DNA of 62,000 bases from Tubiluchus corallicola (Eukaryota; Priapulida; Priapulimorpha; Priapulimorphida; Tubiluchidae). The notes below the pieces were generated by a model. It saw only the letters and a list, made by a program, of their open reading frames with translations, had not been told where the DNA came from and made no database searches. The position numbers and the translations under genes were made by a program. The stretch spans positions 1 to 62,000 of the forward strand of contig JAQGDQ010000618.1 in assembly GCA_030141605.1 (NCBI GenBank), written 5' to 3'. Shown piece by piece: positions 60,666-62,000 of this stretch (positions are counted from its first letter, which is position 1; the number at the start of each line of letters is the position of its first letter).

Positions 60666-60808
60666 GTTGTGAATCTGGAACAAGTAATAAGAGAGATACA
60701 AAATTAATATGAGAATTATTAACAGAACCATAAGCACTGTAATCAAATACTTTAACACATAATAAATGACTAGGTCATAATTAAAAAAACTGTCTGTTAG
60801 GTACTGCA

Positions 60809-61486
60809 TTAAAGGACAAGAAAAGGGGTACCTGAAGTAGGTTTCAGAAAAATCGCCTTAAAAAATCATACTACTTTACAGCAATTTTATGCATATATCG
60901 TATTCGCGTTGAAAGGAATTTTTGTTTGTTTTCATTTTAAATCTCCCGCAATTCTGGTCCAATGGCGCCATTACATGACGCCACTACTCCAGGTAAATAA
61001 GGGAAAAAAAGGAAATGTTAAATTATGACACAAAACTCTTTCCGTGCAAATCTATATTACTTGGTTTATCGCGTACCTACTGGAAAGACTTATGTAACTA
61101 GACTAATAGTTTAAAATGTTTGTGCCAATTGGTAAAATGTCGTTGACTCACCCTCCAGGGTACACCACTCACTGACCAAAAAACGTATTTTTAATCACAT
61201 TGACAAGATGCAGTAATTTAAAATTTTACTTAATTAGCAACATGTATGCTACGAATGCACTGATTATTTTTTCAAACTTTACTTAATGGTATCAAAACTT
61301 GTTTCAAACGACCTAGCATTAAAATGGCTGCGCCTAACTGTCATCGCGGGAGTTTAGATTTACACGTTTTATACAGCGTTGCTGCCGACACAAGCCTTGC
61401 ATCGAAAAGTTAGTATGTAAGTGGTATAAAATTTCGAGACGAATTTTTTAAGATTTATGTAAGTGGAGGGTTTTCTTGTGCTTTAA
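60809..61486 (+). mobile_element. TTAA-flanked MITE-like element F2, intact copy
   Basis: 678 bp from TTAAAGGACAAGAAAAGGG to GGTTTTCTTGTGCTTTAA: TTAA at both ends and an inverted terminal repeat of about 16 bp with one or two mismatches. No transposase frame, so non-autonomous. Best reference copy for the family. Confidence 0.75.
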
Positions 61487-62000
61487 AGAAAATTGAGATC
61501 GGCTTATAATCGTTGTCCTGCTTATCAAAATGTCGGCAAAACTACCAACTTTCTGATGATTGCAAATGAAATAGCCCAGAAATATAGAATGTCGAATAAC
61601 AAAGTTTAGTATGCATACTATGACAGGGTTTCCACAGAATTTTAAAGTAAATTTTCCATGACTTTTCCCTGACCAAATATTGATTTTCCGTGATCAAGAT
61701 CAGCAGAAACTGCATTACCAGTATATATATTCAAACATTTTTGTGTATGGACATCCACACATATATTGATACATAATGTGTCGGCACAGTTGCAGTAGTG
61801 CTAACCAAATTACACTAATCACATTAAATAAACTTTCTTAATCCAATCACAATTTTTGGAAGAGAAATCGAAACTAGGAGCCTGCCATAGTAAAATTTTA
61901 TTTGAACACAAATCGCTAAAAAATATGTTTGGAAAAAAATATCGGTTCGCTGTGATTATTTTTGCAACTCTTTCCAATTCCTCCAACTTTTCGCCAGCAT
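61487..62000. other. Right edge, nothing recognised
   Basis: AT-rich; the promoter or upstream exons of the Tudor gene could lie here or beyond the window, but nothing is diagnostic. Confidence 0.35.

Overview
The window is animal (metazoan) nuclear DNA. It is AT-rich, its genes are split into short exons with GT-AG introns, and it carries tRNA- and 5S-derived short repeats, LINE remnants, TA- and TTAA-flanked MITE-like elements and very many minisatellites. I cannot name the species; an invertebrate is my best guess, at low confidence. There is no bacterial operon structure, no CRISPR array and no recognisable virus.

The main gene runs right to left across almost the whole window (about 60.7 kb down to 2.75 kb). 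I assembled 25 candidate exons. The 23 exons from 59144 to 2750 join with matching intron phases and give one continuous frame of about 1030 codons: a B-box zinc finger, a B-box-type coiled coil, an acidic/serine-rich linker, three extended Tudor domains and a stop codon. This layout fits an RNF17 (TDRD4)/Qin-like germline piRNA-pathway protein. The two most 5' exons (60665-60437) are tentative, and no RING finger is visible.

At the left edge, on the + strand and convergent with the Tudor gene, lie two exons of a FANCI-like (Fanconi anaemia group I) protein. They match the C-terminal third of the family, but the last ~180 residues were not found, and the two exons do not join in phase.

One 17-kb intron of the Tudor gene (33004-49967) holds three intronless rhodopsin-class GPCR genes. 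Two are close tandem paralogues on the - strand (37417-38340 and 41530-42450); a more distant one is on the + strand (45840-46775). They look aminergic-like but lack the usual TM3-ECL2 disulfide cysteines.

The rest is intron and flank filled with repeats. More than 20 unrelated tandem arrays (units from about 15 to 143 bp, several with higher-order structure) occupy roughly 17 kb by my tally. Interspersed elements include a tRNA-derived SINE with an (ATT)n tail, two inverted copies of a 5S rRNA-derived element, two pogo-like MITEs, two TTAA-flanked MITE-like families including a chimera, an RTE-like LINE 3' end, and three short scraps of other LINE reverse transcriptases. Long ORFs inside the tandem arrays are artefacts of units that lack stop codons.
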